Assembly: GCA_020086605.1 (NCBI GenBank)
Contig: JACBWW010000018.1
Location: 17,285,220 to 17,349,219 of the forward strand
DNA from: Lanius collurio
Taxonomy: Eukaryota; Chordata; Aves; Passeriformes; Laniidae
Direction of reading: 5' to 3'
Length of the DNA stretch: 64,000 nucleotides
In this document: one piece after another, positions 1 through 13,182 of the stretch
Layout of the letters: the number at the start of each line of letters is the position of its first letter
How positions within the stretch are numbered: position 1 is the stretch's first letter
Notes under the pieces: generated by a model
Told to the model about the DNA's origin: nothing
Database searches by the model: none
The model's input: the letters and a program-made list of their open reading frames with translations, nothing else
Program-made: the position numbers and the translations under genes

Positions 1-1300
1 ATTGCTAATCTCCATCAGATAGGAAACTGAATTTCCTGTAAATGTGAATGTTTTTCTGGTTATTTGCTTTGGATCAGCATTTTTCTAGTCCACCTTGCAA
101 CAAAAGCTAGGAGACTGCTAGGCAGTGCTAGTGCTTCACTTTGGAAACACGTAAGTATGACATCTGTTGCACAACTTTCTGACCACAGTTCCCCTCTTTT
201 CATGAGGTCACCCCCCAAATCTTGCCTGTGGTTTTGGGGTTCTCAGTGAGTGGTCAGTTTGGGCTTGACAGAGATCACTTACAAGCACAGCAATGCATAT
301 ATTGAAGTGATCAGTGTGCAGTGTTTCATCTTCATTCAGGTCTATTACTACTGAATAATGAGCTGAAAATTGCAAGGCATTGGTGGTTTTGTTCTCAGGT
401 GAGGCATGTCACATAAGCAACATAATCTCTGCTTTCTGAATTAAATTCTCATGAGACAGTAAGCTCTCCTACAGTTTATATTCAGATAGAATTAACTTAA
501 TGAATGACCACTTCTAGGATTTGGGGTCTGAGGTATCATTTTTGGGACTTTAATGAAAGAGAGTCAAGTTTAAGGATAAGGGGTGCCTTCAGCTCTCACA
601 TATGCATGGAGCACTTCTGTACACATGCAAAATAGTCCCCAGGCATGTACACAGTCCAGACTCACTGCTTGTCCTCTGAACATGCACAGGCTCCAAATGT
701 GTGGAGCATCTGGGATCACTTCTGCACACCAACAGCCAGCTGTCACTTTGCATATTCACATCCTGGGGTGTGCAACCTGCGTGCCTGAAGGTGTTTGCAC
801 CCTTAAATTACAGGTTCCAACTGTAGATTTGGATATTATTTTAATCTAAGAATCCCTTAGATTCAGTGTATCTTAATATCTAGGTCGGTGTTACTGATCT
901 AACAAGGACTGGAGACCTTCATAAATCAGTCTTTGCATCACTCTGAAGATGAGAATAAGTGTATCACTGAATCATCGGGTCATGTGGGTAGAGCAGGGCA
1001 GCACTTCTGCCCTGGGTAAAGAATTAGAAGCTATTTTCAGAATGAGAATATTGTGCCAGAGCCCTATTCTAAATCAGCAATAGCAAAGTTGTGCTGACAT
1101 TAGGTCTGGGAATTGCTAAATTTAGGTGTGGACTGGTGTCAAAAATACTAGTAGCTCAGGGAGTGCTACTAAAAGCTTTGGTGTCCAAGTGCTTATTGTA
1201 ATCATCAGAGCTGTGTATGGCAGGAGAGAACTAAGTTTTCTGATTTTATTAGCTATTGGCCAAAGATGAAGAGCTTCTACAGGAGGCAGAGATAAATATT

Positions 1301-1675
1301 AGAATCATAGAATAGTGTGGGTTGGAATGGACCCAAAAATCTTGTAGTGCAACTCCCCCTCCCATGGCCAGAGAACCTTTCACTAGATCAGGTTGCTTAG
1401 AGCCCCATCCAGCCTGGCCTTGAACACTTACAGGGATGAGTAATCCACAGCTTCTCTGGGCAACCTGTTCCAGTGCCTCACCACCTTCACATTAAAGAAT
1501 TTCTCCGTGATATCTAATCTAAATCTGCCTTCAGTCAGTCTAAAACCATCACCCCTTGTGCTGTCACTACAGCCTTTGGTAAATATCTCTCTCTTACAAG
1601 GCCCATTTATATTTTGAAAGGCCATAAAAAGGTTTTCCTGAAGCCTTTGCTTTTCCAGACTAGACAGTGATTTTC
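1301..1675 (-). repeat. CR1 LINE 3'-end fragment
   Basis: The left edge begins with the typical CR1 3' end as read on the opposite strand (AGAATCATAGAAT). It continues through the familiar CR1 stretches 'GTTGGAATGGACC', 'CCATCCAGCCTGGCCTTGAA', 'GGGCAACCTGTTCCAGTGCC' and the segment around 'AATCTAAATCTGCC'. It then runs into the 'CTTTTCCAGACTAGACA' region. The element is therefore antisense to MCF2L2 and is a 5'-truncated copy with moderate decay. The short open frame on the minus strand here is a remnant of the CR1 ORF2 end. No intact reverse transcriptase is present. Confidence 0.93.
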
Positions 1676-4600
1676 CCCTTTATATGATGTAAGTAAGATC
1701 CATTGCAAAGCTTTCCATACAGTGTAAATGGAAGATATAACAAATTTCATAAGATAATGTAAAATATTATTTCTATTACAATTGAAAGAAGGCGATTTTG
1801 GTGAGTGTTACATTAGAACCCCAACAGCACATCTTTCCAATCTAATTTCCAGGCTCATGAAAACTTCCAGCTGGTAGAGGGGAAGAACTTGGAGCTTTCA
1901 TTTTAAAAGACAAACCGTGTTCTTGACTCTTTTGATAGGCACACAGAGCTGTTTTCTTTCACCAGACTTAATGAAAGTTCAGTCAGCAGGAGAAATTTCA
2001 AGAAGCCACAAGCCATTTCTTGTTTGCCATCATCTCTTTCAACTTTTACAAAATCTTTGTTTTCAGAGAAGTTTCCCTGTTGGGCAGATTGGCTCCAGCA
2101 CTTACAAGTCTAATTACAGCCTAAAGTGTTGGGCAGATCTTTGAAGTGAAGAGTATGCTGCCATGTAGGGAGATCTGGCTGCTGATAGAAATCTGTGTAG
2201 AACAGCAAGGGGAGATGTATTCCTACTATAGTTCCAAATACTTTTGGTAACTGGGAAAATTATTATGAACAGGAGGAAAAAAAATTATTATTACAATACA
2301 GTAGTTTACTGAGTGTTCTGGAGGCTTCCTGAAGTCCTTGTGTCCTTGCTCCCAAAGAGTCTGGGAGGTAGAGAAAAGCTGAAAAAAGCATTCTCGATAT
2401 GTTTTTTTACAAAATTTGCACTTAATCGAATATCAAAGAGCATTAAGCAGTCACTTATGCTATTATCTCTTGTACCTGCTTGCTATTGGATACTAAGTTT
2501 AATTTAATGCTCTTCAGAAATTCCAGGAATTCCTCAACTTGTTTTCTGTGCAGTTGTTCTGCTGCCTGTTGGCTCTGGGCAGGTTTCTGGAATGCAGCTG
2601 GCCACATGCACATCCTGGATGGTAGGTTTGGTTTAGGCACATGGGGTGATTAGGATCAGAGGTACCTTCTGTCTTGTCCCATGTCACTGAAATATGTGTG
2701 CTCCACTTGAAAAGCACTGAAAATTTCTGAAAGCACATAGTCAATGGGCAGCCAGCTCCCTCTTCTTCCTCTGCCTACTCAGGACAGGACTAAAGGTCTG
2801 CTCCCTCCCAGCCCCTGATCCAACTCAGGGTTTACAGAGCACATGCAAAGAAAGGCAGCTCTGTGTTGGCCTAGGGTTGGATGCATCTTCTCTGAGGGAG
2901 CACATGTGGACTTGAAGTTTTATATGTTTGTTTCTCCCTGAACTGTAGCTTGTTCACCTCTCCATAAAAACTTGACTTTGCTCTGACACAGCAGGTTGGC
3001 AGTCCTTGGCCTCTATGTATTTGCATGAAGGACACCTCAAAATCCCAGGTAACACAGGCACAAGCCAAGGAGCAGAGGAAATTAGCCCTATTGTCAGTGC
3101 CAAGCTGATGGATGGGGAAGGAGAAGGAGAGGCACTGATATGATTTTATACCACCTCAGTTCAGGTGGTGATGCTTTCTCTGTAAAGGGCAGTACAGTGA
3201 CAGTCTTCAGGCTGGGAAACCATTGGAACAAACCAGGAGCAATCACACCTCTCAGAATGTAAAATTCTGCAGACAGCTGCCAGAGCCTTCCCTTTGCACA
3301 TTCACACCAGTTTCAATGGAATCTGCTTCTAAACTCCGTAGTTAAAAACATGCAGCTCCTGTGTGTCAATTAGCTCATGAAGGAGTGCTGAGCACTTCAC
3401 ATTGTTATTTACAACAGCACAAAGAGCAGTCGTGTTGCCTAATCAGATGTCAGTGACTTGCACCCACACTGAGCTGATCTAAATAATTGCACGGTTTGCA
3501 GGACAGCAGCAGACAGGACAGAGCAGATGGATCACTCAGTCCCATGGAGTGAGTGATTCAATGGACCGGTGATTTATCAATTGCACTGCCCAGTAAATCA
3601 CTGCTGACTTTACTTCCTGCATTTAACAAGCTCCTCATTAACTGAGGGTATAATAACTAGGTTTGGAAGATTTGTGACATAATCACGTTTAGAATTCTGT
3701 ATTTACTTCCGAAAATTTGTATGCATTTTTTCATCCAGCAGGAGCATTCTTTCCTCATATGAGTCTAGAAAGTAATTCTGTTTTACATAATATGACTTGT
3801 CCGTCCAGCAGCTCCTCTGTAGACTCTGCAAAGTTCCTGTGCATATGCAGATTATTCAATACACTGTTGCTGATCTTTCTTTGTAGCCTCTAGCTGGAAG
3901 ACACTGATGCTTTATTTGCATTTCTAGTTATTACAAACCTGTCTTCAAATACTGCTCCCTGGTTAATAGCCATATTGGACAAACTAGCATGGACAGTCTT
4001 GCCTTTTTGGCATCTGACCTGCATTTCAGCTAAACAATGTGACTGAGTGTGTTCTTCTGGGTAAAAGTGCCTGAGTTCTATCTGTCTGTGCTGGCTCCCC
4101 AGTAGCCTGTCAGGCCAGACTTCCTGGGTGGGCAGAGGACACCCAGAGCTCCAGCCTCTGTAACAGCTGTGCCTGGTGCAGTGCTCTTATCTCTTCCAGT
4201 TAAGCTGTGCCCAGCCCCAGCTCTAACTACAAACACTGGAGTGGCAAACAAGGCACTTCCCATGTAGGCAAGGCTTGTGTAAGACCTGCAACAGCCACTG
4301 AGGCTGATAAAACCAAGCTCCATATTCTTCTGGGGAGAAAAGGAGAGGAATGGCAGTTCTGGATGAGCCCAGAAAGCTCTCTGTCCCATTGTATTATCTT
4401 GGACACTCACCATTACCAGATGCTGAGAGAAAAAAGTAAGAAACCCAAATGCTGGGTAATATCCTTCCAATTTTGCGCAATCTGCAATTGTGAGAGTTTC
4501 CCTCTGAGTTTCCTACTGAGTAAAGTGGCCCTCTGAACACATTCTCCAGCTGGAGTCTGTCCAACAGTTCTCTAAAGTTTCTTTCAATATCTACCAAGAG

Positions 4601-5158
4601 TGTCTCTCCCTCTTTCTCTAGTTTATCATCAAATTCTGCAAGCAGTGTTTCAGGGTGTGGCAGACAGGGTTACCCAAAATATAGTTTAGTAAATGGATGT
4701 GGATGTTGCTGAGAGCTGTGGTAGCTGCAGATGGCAGGATCCTTGCCCGTCCCTCTGCCCCAGATTACTGCGGCTGAGGAAGTGTGACACACAAAAAAGG
4801 GATGTTTGTCCTCAGCCATGGCAGTTCACAACTTACTGATTGATGTAAATGTTCCAAGAAGAGATTAACTAATGCATAATATGTGTTCCAGTTGCTCTTG
4901 TAAACTCCATTTGATCTTGCTTGTCAGAATTTTCTCTCCCTGTTCCATTGCCATTGTCACGTAACTGATACCTGGATTTACTTCCCCCAGACCCCAAAGA
5001 AGAATGATTCTTGAAGATATTTAAAAGCAGGGCCCGAGACCCACCAGAGTTTGGGCTGGAGCACTGTAGATTATAAGTCTGGCAGTGCTGTGTCCTGTAA
5101 CAGGAAGAAGCAGATTTTGCAGGATGGAGTTTCCTTAGGGTTATAGCTCAGATTGGAA

Positions 5159-5346
5159 TCAAAGAACCATGGAATCATTTCAGTTGGAAAGGACCTTTAA
5201 GATCATCAAGTCCATCTGTTACCCCAGCACTGCCAAGGCCACCACCAAACCATGTCCCCAAGTGCCACATTTACATGACTTTTAAATACCTCCCAGGATG
5301 GTGACTCTACCACTCCCCTGGGCAGCCTGTTTCAGTGCTTGAAATA
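5159..5346 (-). repeat. CR1 LINE 3'-end fragment
   Basis: The sequence 'ATGGAATCATTTCAGTTGGAAAGGACC', given here only as a landmark around 5168-5194, is followed by 'AAGATCATCAAGTCCA', 'CAGCACTGCCAAGGCCACCA' and 'GGGCAGCCTGTTTCAGTGCT'. These are standard landmarks of the CR1 3' region in reverse orientation. Similarity fades after about 5346, so only the last 190 bases or so are recognisable. This copy is of a different CR1 subfamily type from the one at 1301. Confidence 0.88.
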
Positions 5347-6480
5347 CAGACCCTCAAAAGATGAGGCACCATCACCAAATCTGTCCTCTCCCTTCCAAGT
5401 GCAACATGAACTTTCCTGGTCAGCCCTCTCCAACATAAACTCAAATCTATTTGTAAAATCAATTATTATTAATTTTACTAATAAAACTAATTCTTCATTG
5501 TACCCAAATGACCTTACAAAATCTTGCAGAACAAAGCTATCAGATGCAGATCTGCCATGAGAATCAAAAACACTGAAGCTCTTCTCCTCCTGAAGAAGTT
5601 GGCCCTTCAGGATAGAATTTGTGTTGCCATTTGCATGAAGTGAACAATAGTTATCTGTTCAGCTTTTGCATCCCAATTGAAAATGGCTATGGCACAAAAT
5701 GTCCTTGAAGGGACAGGAAGGGGATGGAGTGGGTACCACAGGCATTAGACTTGTAAGTCACAGCACTGTCAGAGGTGCCCTGGAGTAAGAGATTAAGGTG
5801 GTGTAGGAATCTGTATGGGGCAGAGTCACATGTGCCTCACCCTTCCCACCAAGAGACCCACCAGCAAGGATACCCACTAAAGGTTACAGAGAATGCTGGG
5901 GAGAGGCTGTGGGCATGGTTTAGGTTTAGGTTTACTTCGAGCCTGAGTTCTAGTAGTCAGCATGAATTCTCAGTATAAATGGTGTCTGTTAAGTTTCCTT
6001 TAACCGACTTTTGGGGTTCATATTGTTGGTCTTGTCTGAAAGTTTCAGGGTTTTACCACTGTAACTTTTGCTGTCATTAAAAAAGTCTTTTACCACCCTG
6101 TGTGGGAAAATCCACAGCATTGTCAGCCCTTATCAGATTTCTTGCTCAATGAGGTCAACTGGTATTTGGATATTGTTATATTGTGTCTACAAAGGAACGG
6201 AAAAAGCGTACAGCCTGTAATCTGAAAGTAGCTGCTGTCTTAAAAGTCAAGTTGGGCATAGAAAAAAGCTCTTAAATATTTTTTTGTAGAAGTCAGAAAC
6301 TATTACATATCTAGGGATTTCTTTACCTGCTCTATCTTGACCTTTTAAGAAAAAGGCAGCCTGGAAGAAATTACTGCCAGGACACAAAAACCCCATGAAT
6401 TTCCCACATGAGTAGGACATGCCAAATCTAAAGTGCTTAATTGCAGAGGTCTTTTTTTTTTTTTAATATCAGCTGTAATC

Positions 6481-6532
6481 GATACACACATATATATATA
6501 TCTCACTGGTATATATATGACTGATATATATT
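6481..6532. repeat. Interrupted TA/CA microsatellite
   Basis: Three short runs of alternating TA (with CA at the start) are separated by CTCACTGG and ACTGA spacers. It is a low-complexity tract inside the intron with no gene signal. Confidence 0.8.
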
Positions 6533-9500
6533 CATAATGAATGTTCTAATCATTACTAGCTAGAAACAAGTATGAGGGTAAATCTCAGTACATGAATTAC
6601 CGTAACTTTTATACATATATGCATCTATATGTATTTTTACATTTTAAAAAGCAGCAAGCTTCCTTTGTTAGGTGGTAAACGTGAGTACCCATACTGGCTT
6701 CAGCAGATCAAATCCATCCTTAAGCAAGAGTAGTGAAGAATTATGTGAGGCTTCCTCCTCTGTCCTCGCTTTAAATCCTTTATGCCATATCCTTTGTTGT
6801 TGGACTAGATCTGCCTGGCCCGAGGAAATCACCACATTTTCTTTTGACTGGGTAATATTTCTAAAGAAGAATATTGAAATGTGAGTAATTAAGTTAATTC
6901 TGTGGCCTGCATGTAAATAGTTATGATCTCAAGCAAACAAAGTGTGCTAAGAAATTACATCTGCAGAGTGTGGGAGCAGCCTTGCAGTGTCTCAGTTACA
7001 TCAGGTATTTCACAAGCATGTGTGTGTAGTAGTTTCTGTGGATCTCAATCTACTACCAACCTACTACAATCTGCTAGAATATGACCCAAGACTAGTAACT
7101 TTTAGCAGTTACATTGTTTTCATAAATAAATTATTCACCTGCTTTTATCTAACTGATTACTCAGTGCAGAGATATCACGAAGCTAAATATATCTTTATCA
7201 CCAAACAGAAACAGTGCAGCTGCAAGTTTAAGACCAAAATCATGAGGGGGGCCTGATGGGCAGGTCACAAATATGGGTAGTTGACCAATATGTACAAGGC
7301 TACATGGTCTGTTATTTTGGCCCCCAGAAAGGACCAGTCTGCAGCTTCCACAGATAAAGTATGGATGCTGCAGCTCAAATTTGGCTTCAAAAATGCACCT
7401 TTTCATTGTAGATGCACAGTGGAGATGAGAAACAACTCCAGTGTGTCTTTTAGTCCTCTATTCATATTATTCCTTTCTGTAGGTGATTTAATTAATTTAC
7501 CTCTCCATTAACAACTATGCTCTGGTTCCTGTAATGTAGGACAACTAATTAAGATATATAAAAATATTTCCCCAAGGTCATTTGTTTTGGGAACAATGAA
7601 TGTGGGACAATTCCTTTTATGTGAAGAGTTCAGATCATTTCAGAAGAAGCAAAACATTATAAATGGTGACTTTGGTGGTGAAATATATTTCTAACAAAGA
7701 TGCAGTCCTTCTGCTCAGAAGAACTTCCATAATAGCTGGAGCAAATCCGTTTGACATTGCAGCAGGCACTTACAATAACTTCAGTAAAGGGCACTAATTT
7801 TGACATGAGGTGGAGTGTACTAAGTGTCTTATGCTTCTCAAAGTTAGTTAGTTGGGTTTTGCTTGCAGCCATGAAATGTTCTTTAAGAACAATCGCTTCT
7901 TTGAGGCATTGCTCTCACTGGAAAAAAAAAAGAAAATAGGAATACATGGCAAAGAAATCAGAACTGTTTTCTGTATCAACTAAGAAATACTGGACCAACT
8001 AACGAGTTCTGTTGAAACAAATATTCTTATATCCAGAATGATTTTTTACTCCACTTTAGGAGGTAAAGTACAGCAACTGACTCATTACTCAAATTTCATT
8101 TGAGCTGTTGCACAACCTCAGTTGAGAATACTTTTCAACTGAAAAAGGCCTTTTTAGCACTGTGAGAAACAAAAAAAAATAAATATTCCACTTAAATGCA
8201 GTTATATAAATGGAATGGAAGTTTCTTCTATGCAGCTACTGACATGCTGTCATTTCATTCCATAGCAGTGACATGATTTTGAGATTTTACAATTAGACCA
8301 CTCTTAGAATTTCTTGGAGTGATTTCTAATTCAAAAATTGGATGTGATATTTATTGCTGATCCTCTTTCTACAGGAACAGTGAGATTTTCATAATTTACT
8401 ACCTACAAAGAAGATACCATTGCAAAAAAATATAGTTTTGTTAAATTTTATTTACATTCAGAAATAGCAATTTCACGACACTTAGAACTAGCCAGAGTGC
8501 TGGACCAGGGAGGTTTTTACCACTGTGCTGATTTTTGCAAGCCAGTAAATTATTCACTCTGACTTCTCTTAAGTCCAAGTCTATCCAATGTTGATATTTA
8601 TTCTGTGTATATGTTTCCATTACACTGCACACACGTTCTTTCAGTCTCTACTATTGTGTTTGAAGCCTTGGGTATTAAAAGAGCAAGTATTTTCAATTTA
8701 CGTATCTCTCTATCTATATTCGATATATTTATAAAAGTGATGCGGTGGTTTTTATTAATTTATTAAATTAAATATTTTGCTCTTGCATACTCATTTTCTG
8801 CTGTTCTGGCTGTTGAAAATGCTCCCATTTCATCTACTAGGCACCATGTGTTTTTGCAAGACAGGTATGGAGAACTGATGCACGAGTGCCATTTCTGCTG
8901 GTTCCACATCTGTCATGCAGTCAGGTTTTCTGCAGCACAATAATTTTGGAGCACCAGTTATGATTTATGCTGGGGGCTCTTTTCAGAAAAGCTCACTGGT
9001 TTAATTCTAATCAATGTCTTCAAGTCCTCTTCTGGGAAAAGACCCCTTACCAGGACAGGCACCTGTGATAGCAAATCCTGGCATAGAAACAGGATCTGTG
9101 AATGGAGAAACACAGCCATGGAAAAAAAATCCTGAATTAGTTTATGTTGCCATCTGAGCAGTATGCACAAATAGTAACTGTATGAGGACAAAGCCTTGGA
9201 GATGTAGCCAGAGGAGATATTAATAGGTTGTGATAATCTCTAGATAATATTCCTGCTTAGGGTTTCATTGTGTTTGATAGGGATTTTTAAGGCAGCACAT
9301 ATCACAGCAGAGAAACCATATGACACTGCTCCTACCAAAATTATTGTGATAAAGACTTGCAGAATGACCTGAAATTCCAGGGGAGTTTGGCCAGTCATTC
9401 AGTTATGTTTCTTTTTCCTTCCATTATTAAGGAAGAATGAAGGAGGAAGAGTTACTGAGATGAAATGGTCTGGTATGTGTCTGCTTTATGGTTGCTGTGG

Positions 9501-11069
9501 TGAGGACCTTCCTAGAAGTGTGCTCTCAGTTACCAGAAGAAGCTAGCTCAGATAAATACCTACTGACAAAGTTTTGTTGCAAAAAAACAATTGCTAATTC
9601 CTATTTGCACAGTCCAAAGTAATATAAATAGCTACCTTTGATCTAAATACCAGCACAGGCAGGGGCTGATAGAGAAATACATCTCTTAAAGTCAAGGGTG
9701 CTAATTAATACCAGAGTTTACCTCAGTTTCAAGGTTTCACTGACAACTTTGGCAAAAAATAAGTTTTTTCCCAATGCTTTGTTGTCCATTGCAGCTCCTA
9801 CATTCTCACCCTTTCTGAAGAGCTTCCTCTGTGAAATATTTTTTTTTTCTTCACTGCAGCCTGGCATGACTAACTTACCAGGTGTTAGAGACAGCACTAT
9901 TGACAGAGTGGATATAGTTTTCTTATTACTTTCTCATTTCTTATCATCCTTATTTTGCTGGCACTACAGGGCTTCTCGAAGCTGGGAGTGGTGGAAAGTG
10001 GCTCAGTGTGTGAGACCTTGGTGGTGCTGCAGGGCCACAGGACATCACAGCTGCTGAAGTGACAAAAACTTGCTCAAATGACGCCTCTGTAGAATCCCAC
10101 TTGTGGGAAATGTGGTCTTAGTGTAGCCAAGGCCACAATGTTTCATTAGAAACTCAGATCAATCGTTCCACAAAATGTGAACTAGGTCATGCATTTTAAT
10201 TATGTTCCATACCAGGAAGTTTCCTTTGCTGGAGGAACACCTGACAACATCATATCAGTGAGTCTGGGTGTCATCCCTGCCACAAACACACTCTAATTCT
10301 GCCAGGAAACGGTGGCAGCAGGGGCCCTACCATACACAGTGCTTTGCCAGGTTGGTGGTGGCTGAGCTCCCTCTGCTAGGACAGGTTTCACTCCCTCCAC
10401 AAAGGGAAACTGGCCTTGACCTCCTGAGCAGTGTTTCACTTCACTATTTCCATGTCAGGAAAGCTACTGAGTCAGATATTACTGGGACCAGAATATTCTA
10501 CCTTTGGCTAGCTCTTCTGGTTTGGTGAATCTCCTTGTTTTGTTGGGGAAAGAGCAAGTATACTCGAGTGGAGTGAAGTGTTACTAGCAACAAGGATGCC
10601 CACAGATAGGACCTGAGGGGTTTCTCAGATTCTGACCTTTAGGTCAGGTGCCTAATCCGTTACCATCCCTGCTGAGATGGCCTGTTGGCTTGGGAATAAT
10701 CCTGGTGAGGAGCTGTCCTTGTGAGAACTGCCCATAAACTTCAGCCAGCTCAGAGTTTTGTTGTGTTTGGACTGCTGCCATGCAACTTCAAATTCTTGTA
10801 AAATGTCTCTGAAATGAATGAACAATACAGTGTGGAAGTTCTCCTCTGCCCCTTTACCTCACACATCCCAGTTACACTAGAAATGACTTCTAACCTAGTC
10901 ATGCATGTCAAAAGGGAAAAGAGGGTGGGAAGAGCTGCCTGTGACAACACTGGCAGCACGTGTGTACTGAGTTCCCTTCACTGCCCACGACAGTCATGGA
11001 GCAGCTCCAGTCCTGACACAATCAGCAGTGGAACATTTGGGAGTGTCCCAAAATGGGGACACCTCAGGG

Positions 11070-11720
11070 TGTAGGGTCTGACAAGCCCCTGTCCTGGCAG
11101 GAAGCCCTTGTTTAGATAAAGGAAACTGCAGCGTTTCCAGACATGGGGTCTGATGGGCCCCTGCCCTGGCAAGGGAGGCCTAGAGTTAGGAGGTTGCACA
11201 AACCCCCTGCAGGCCCCTCTTGGGGAAAGAGAGAGCCTTTTTGGTTACGGTGAGAAAAGACAGACCCATGATCCTCTAGGAAACTCTATGTAAAATACCC
11301 TACTACCCATTGGTTTCTCACCCTTTCACACCCACCTCTGTACCCCCATAAAAGAGACCCCTCTGCCCCGAGTCGGGGAGGATCCGTCTCTGGTCACCCC
11401 TTTGCGGAAGATGGAAGAATAAAGCTGCTTCTGCGGAACCACCAGCAGGACCTCTCCTCTCTCTATCCGGGCCTGGCCCTGGGGGTTTGCCTTGCAAAGC
11501 AGAGCTGAAATCACTGCTGAATCACTGAGAGCTGATGGGTGCTGAGCCAGGCACCTCTGCAGGCAGCCCCGGCCGAGGGCTGAGAGAAGCCACGACCCCC
11601 TGGGAGACGGTTCCTGACGGGATCACCTCTCCGGGTCTGCTACGGCTTCTTGGGTCTGAGTCTCAGACCCCAACCAGCATGGGCTGGGAGAACCCCCCGA
11701 GCGTTAACAACATTATCAGG
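11070..11720 (+). mobile_element. Retroviral-type LTR, probably a solo LTR
   Basis: The segment has the order of signals of an endogenous retrovirus LTR read on the + strand. A U3-like part contains a diverged direct repeat (about 11072-11106 and 11144-11178, roughly 73 bases apart). A TATA-like CATAAAAG lies near 11346. An AATAAA polyadenylation signal lies near 11419, about 70 bases downstream, which fits a short R region. A GC-rich U5-like stretch follows. It is clearly richer in G+C than the intron around it. I could not fix the TG...CA ends or a certain target-site duplication; the bases TCAGG occur just outside both proposed ends, but this may be chance. Sequence from 11720 to about 11850 might be retroviral leader. 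No gag, pol or env reading frame is present, so only an LTR (or LTR plus leader) remains. Strand and edges are approximate. Confidence 0.72.
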
Positions 11721-13115
11721 GGTAGCAGAGAGAGTCACCAGGAGCCCACAGACAGTGCAAGAGTGGCTAACAGGACCTGAGTGTGGCCTGGGGCACTGGG
11801 ACAGCCCTTACCCATTGCCCTACCGTGTGCTAGACACTGCAGTTTAAGGCATTATGTCAAGATACCTATGAAATTCTAGCAACTTTATAACAAAGTTTGA
11901 AACATCAGTTGAAGTTGCTTGGCCAAACCATTCAAACAAGGCCTCATCAGAAGTGTGATTGTTTTTTTAATCTCAAAAAGGATATCCTAAAAAGTAGTGG
12001 AGAATGAGAAAATCCCCTTATAGTGGATGCAACAGGGCAGATGTGACTCTTGATCTAAAGGGCTGGCGAGGTCTGGCTGATGATGTGACTGTTGTGTGAC
12101 ACACAAAACCAGGTAACCAGACACAGGCAGTGTGTGCAGGGAGATCCTGGATGAATGCACGTGCTGGCCTTGATGCCAAGAGTTGCCTGCACTTTACTGG
12201 CCTCAGGTTGTATGCTGCTCACGGCTGGTCCTACTCCAGTTCCTCCAGATATTACTCCCTAGTGTCCTTCTGGTGATGTGTTTTTGCTTGAGGTAGCTGT
12301 GCTTAAAGAGAAGCACAGACCAGGAAAAGATCACCAGGTACTTGTCCTTTTCTACTGCTCAAACCTCTAGAGGAGCTACCCTGAAAACTTTGTTCGTAAC
12401 AGTATTAAAGACAACACTTTCCTGATAATATGGAACAGCTGGTGCATAAAAAGAAAAAAATGAGAGATCTAATGGAATTTTATTTTAAAATCTAATTAGT
12501 TATTTGTACAAAGGTGAATTGGTTACATTCATGTTTCTATGAAATAAATCAGGCATCTTCAAGATATATGTCTTCAAGTTTCCTAGGAGCATTAAACTAG
12601 TATTAGAAATGAAAAGTCCAAAGGGTAATAAAAATATTTTACTCTAATCTACTTTCATATTTTCAGACTTCTGACATCATCCTGTTGCCTGCTTTTGCAC
12701 TGTATTTAAGGACAGAAGTCTAGTCACTGATTTTGTTTATTTTATAAAAGAAATTAAACAGAAATATTAGCATAGCTCTGAAGTATAATTTCATTTTACT
12801 GAGTATTGTTAGTTATCCTTAGAAGGGAAACCTTCTATTTTTCCCTTCTTGGGAGTTTTTTTTTTTTCCAATTTGCAGGTATAAAAATGCCAGAAGAAAC
12901 CAAGACGAAGTTTAAAATGAGCTGAAAAAAATTACAGTCCAAGATGTGTTTAGGTCTTTTAATCTTATCAACAAGGCACAATATTGAAGAACTGAGGGAT
13001 GACCTTCAGAGAGTTTTTGTGTGTAGTCAAAGGCATAAACAGCAATATGCAAGGAATCCCTTTTTTTATGTGTGCTTGATTAACACTGTAACTCTCTACC
13101 TTTCTTGTCTTTTAG

Positions 13116-13182
13116 CCACATAATCAATGAGCTGATAGAAACAGAACGGGTTTATGTAGAAGAACTTCAGAGTATAATAGAG
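13116..13182 (+). CDS. MCF2L2: MCF2L2 exon: start of DH domain (CR1 helix)
   Basis: The acceptor TTTTAG precedes the exon and the donor GTGAGA follows. The exon enters with two bases carried from an unseen upstream exon and ends on a codon boundary. It encodes HIINELIETERVYVEEL plus a few residues. This is the first conserved helix of Dbl-homology domains, in which the E-x-x-Y/V-V-x-x-L pattern contacts the GTPase switch regions. The upstream partner exon is not in the window, or is too diverged to see. Confidence 0.93.

Larger units (their letters stand above)
1..13115 (+). other. Large MCF2L2 intron (3' part), no exon found
   Basis: This is about 13.1 kb of AT-rich non-coding DNA before the first recognisable MCF2L2 exon. 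I looked for exons flanked by a plausible acceptor and donor and ending in the phase needed by the exon at 13116 (two bases carried over), and found none I could support. The contents I recognise are two CR1 fragments, one retroviral LTR and a TA-rich microsatellite, listed separately. The remainder shows nothing I recognise. A small diverged exon could have been missed. Confidence 0.7.

Noticed and set aside
5914..5933. Telomere-like TTTAGG repeats
   Set aside because: There are only about three units, and the unit is not the vertebrate TTAGGG; too short to mean anything.
6672..6884. 70-codon frame with a Ser-rich start (SRSNPSLSKSSEEL)
   Set aside because: It looks a little like a linker peptide, but there is no good acceptor at its start. 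It would have to lie upstream of the DH exon in a phase I cannot confirm, so chance is more likely.
12896..12947. Acceptor-like TTTTTTTTCCAATTTGCAG followed by a short open stretch
   Set aside because: The frame stops after about a dozen codons without a donor, and the phase cannot be shown to match the next exon. It is probably a decoy acceptor.
1..13115. B3GNT5, which is nested in an MCF2L2 intron in mammals
   Set aside because: It has a single coding exon of nearly 380 codons. No open frame close to that length exists on either strand here, so it must lie upstream of the window or elsewhere.
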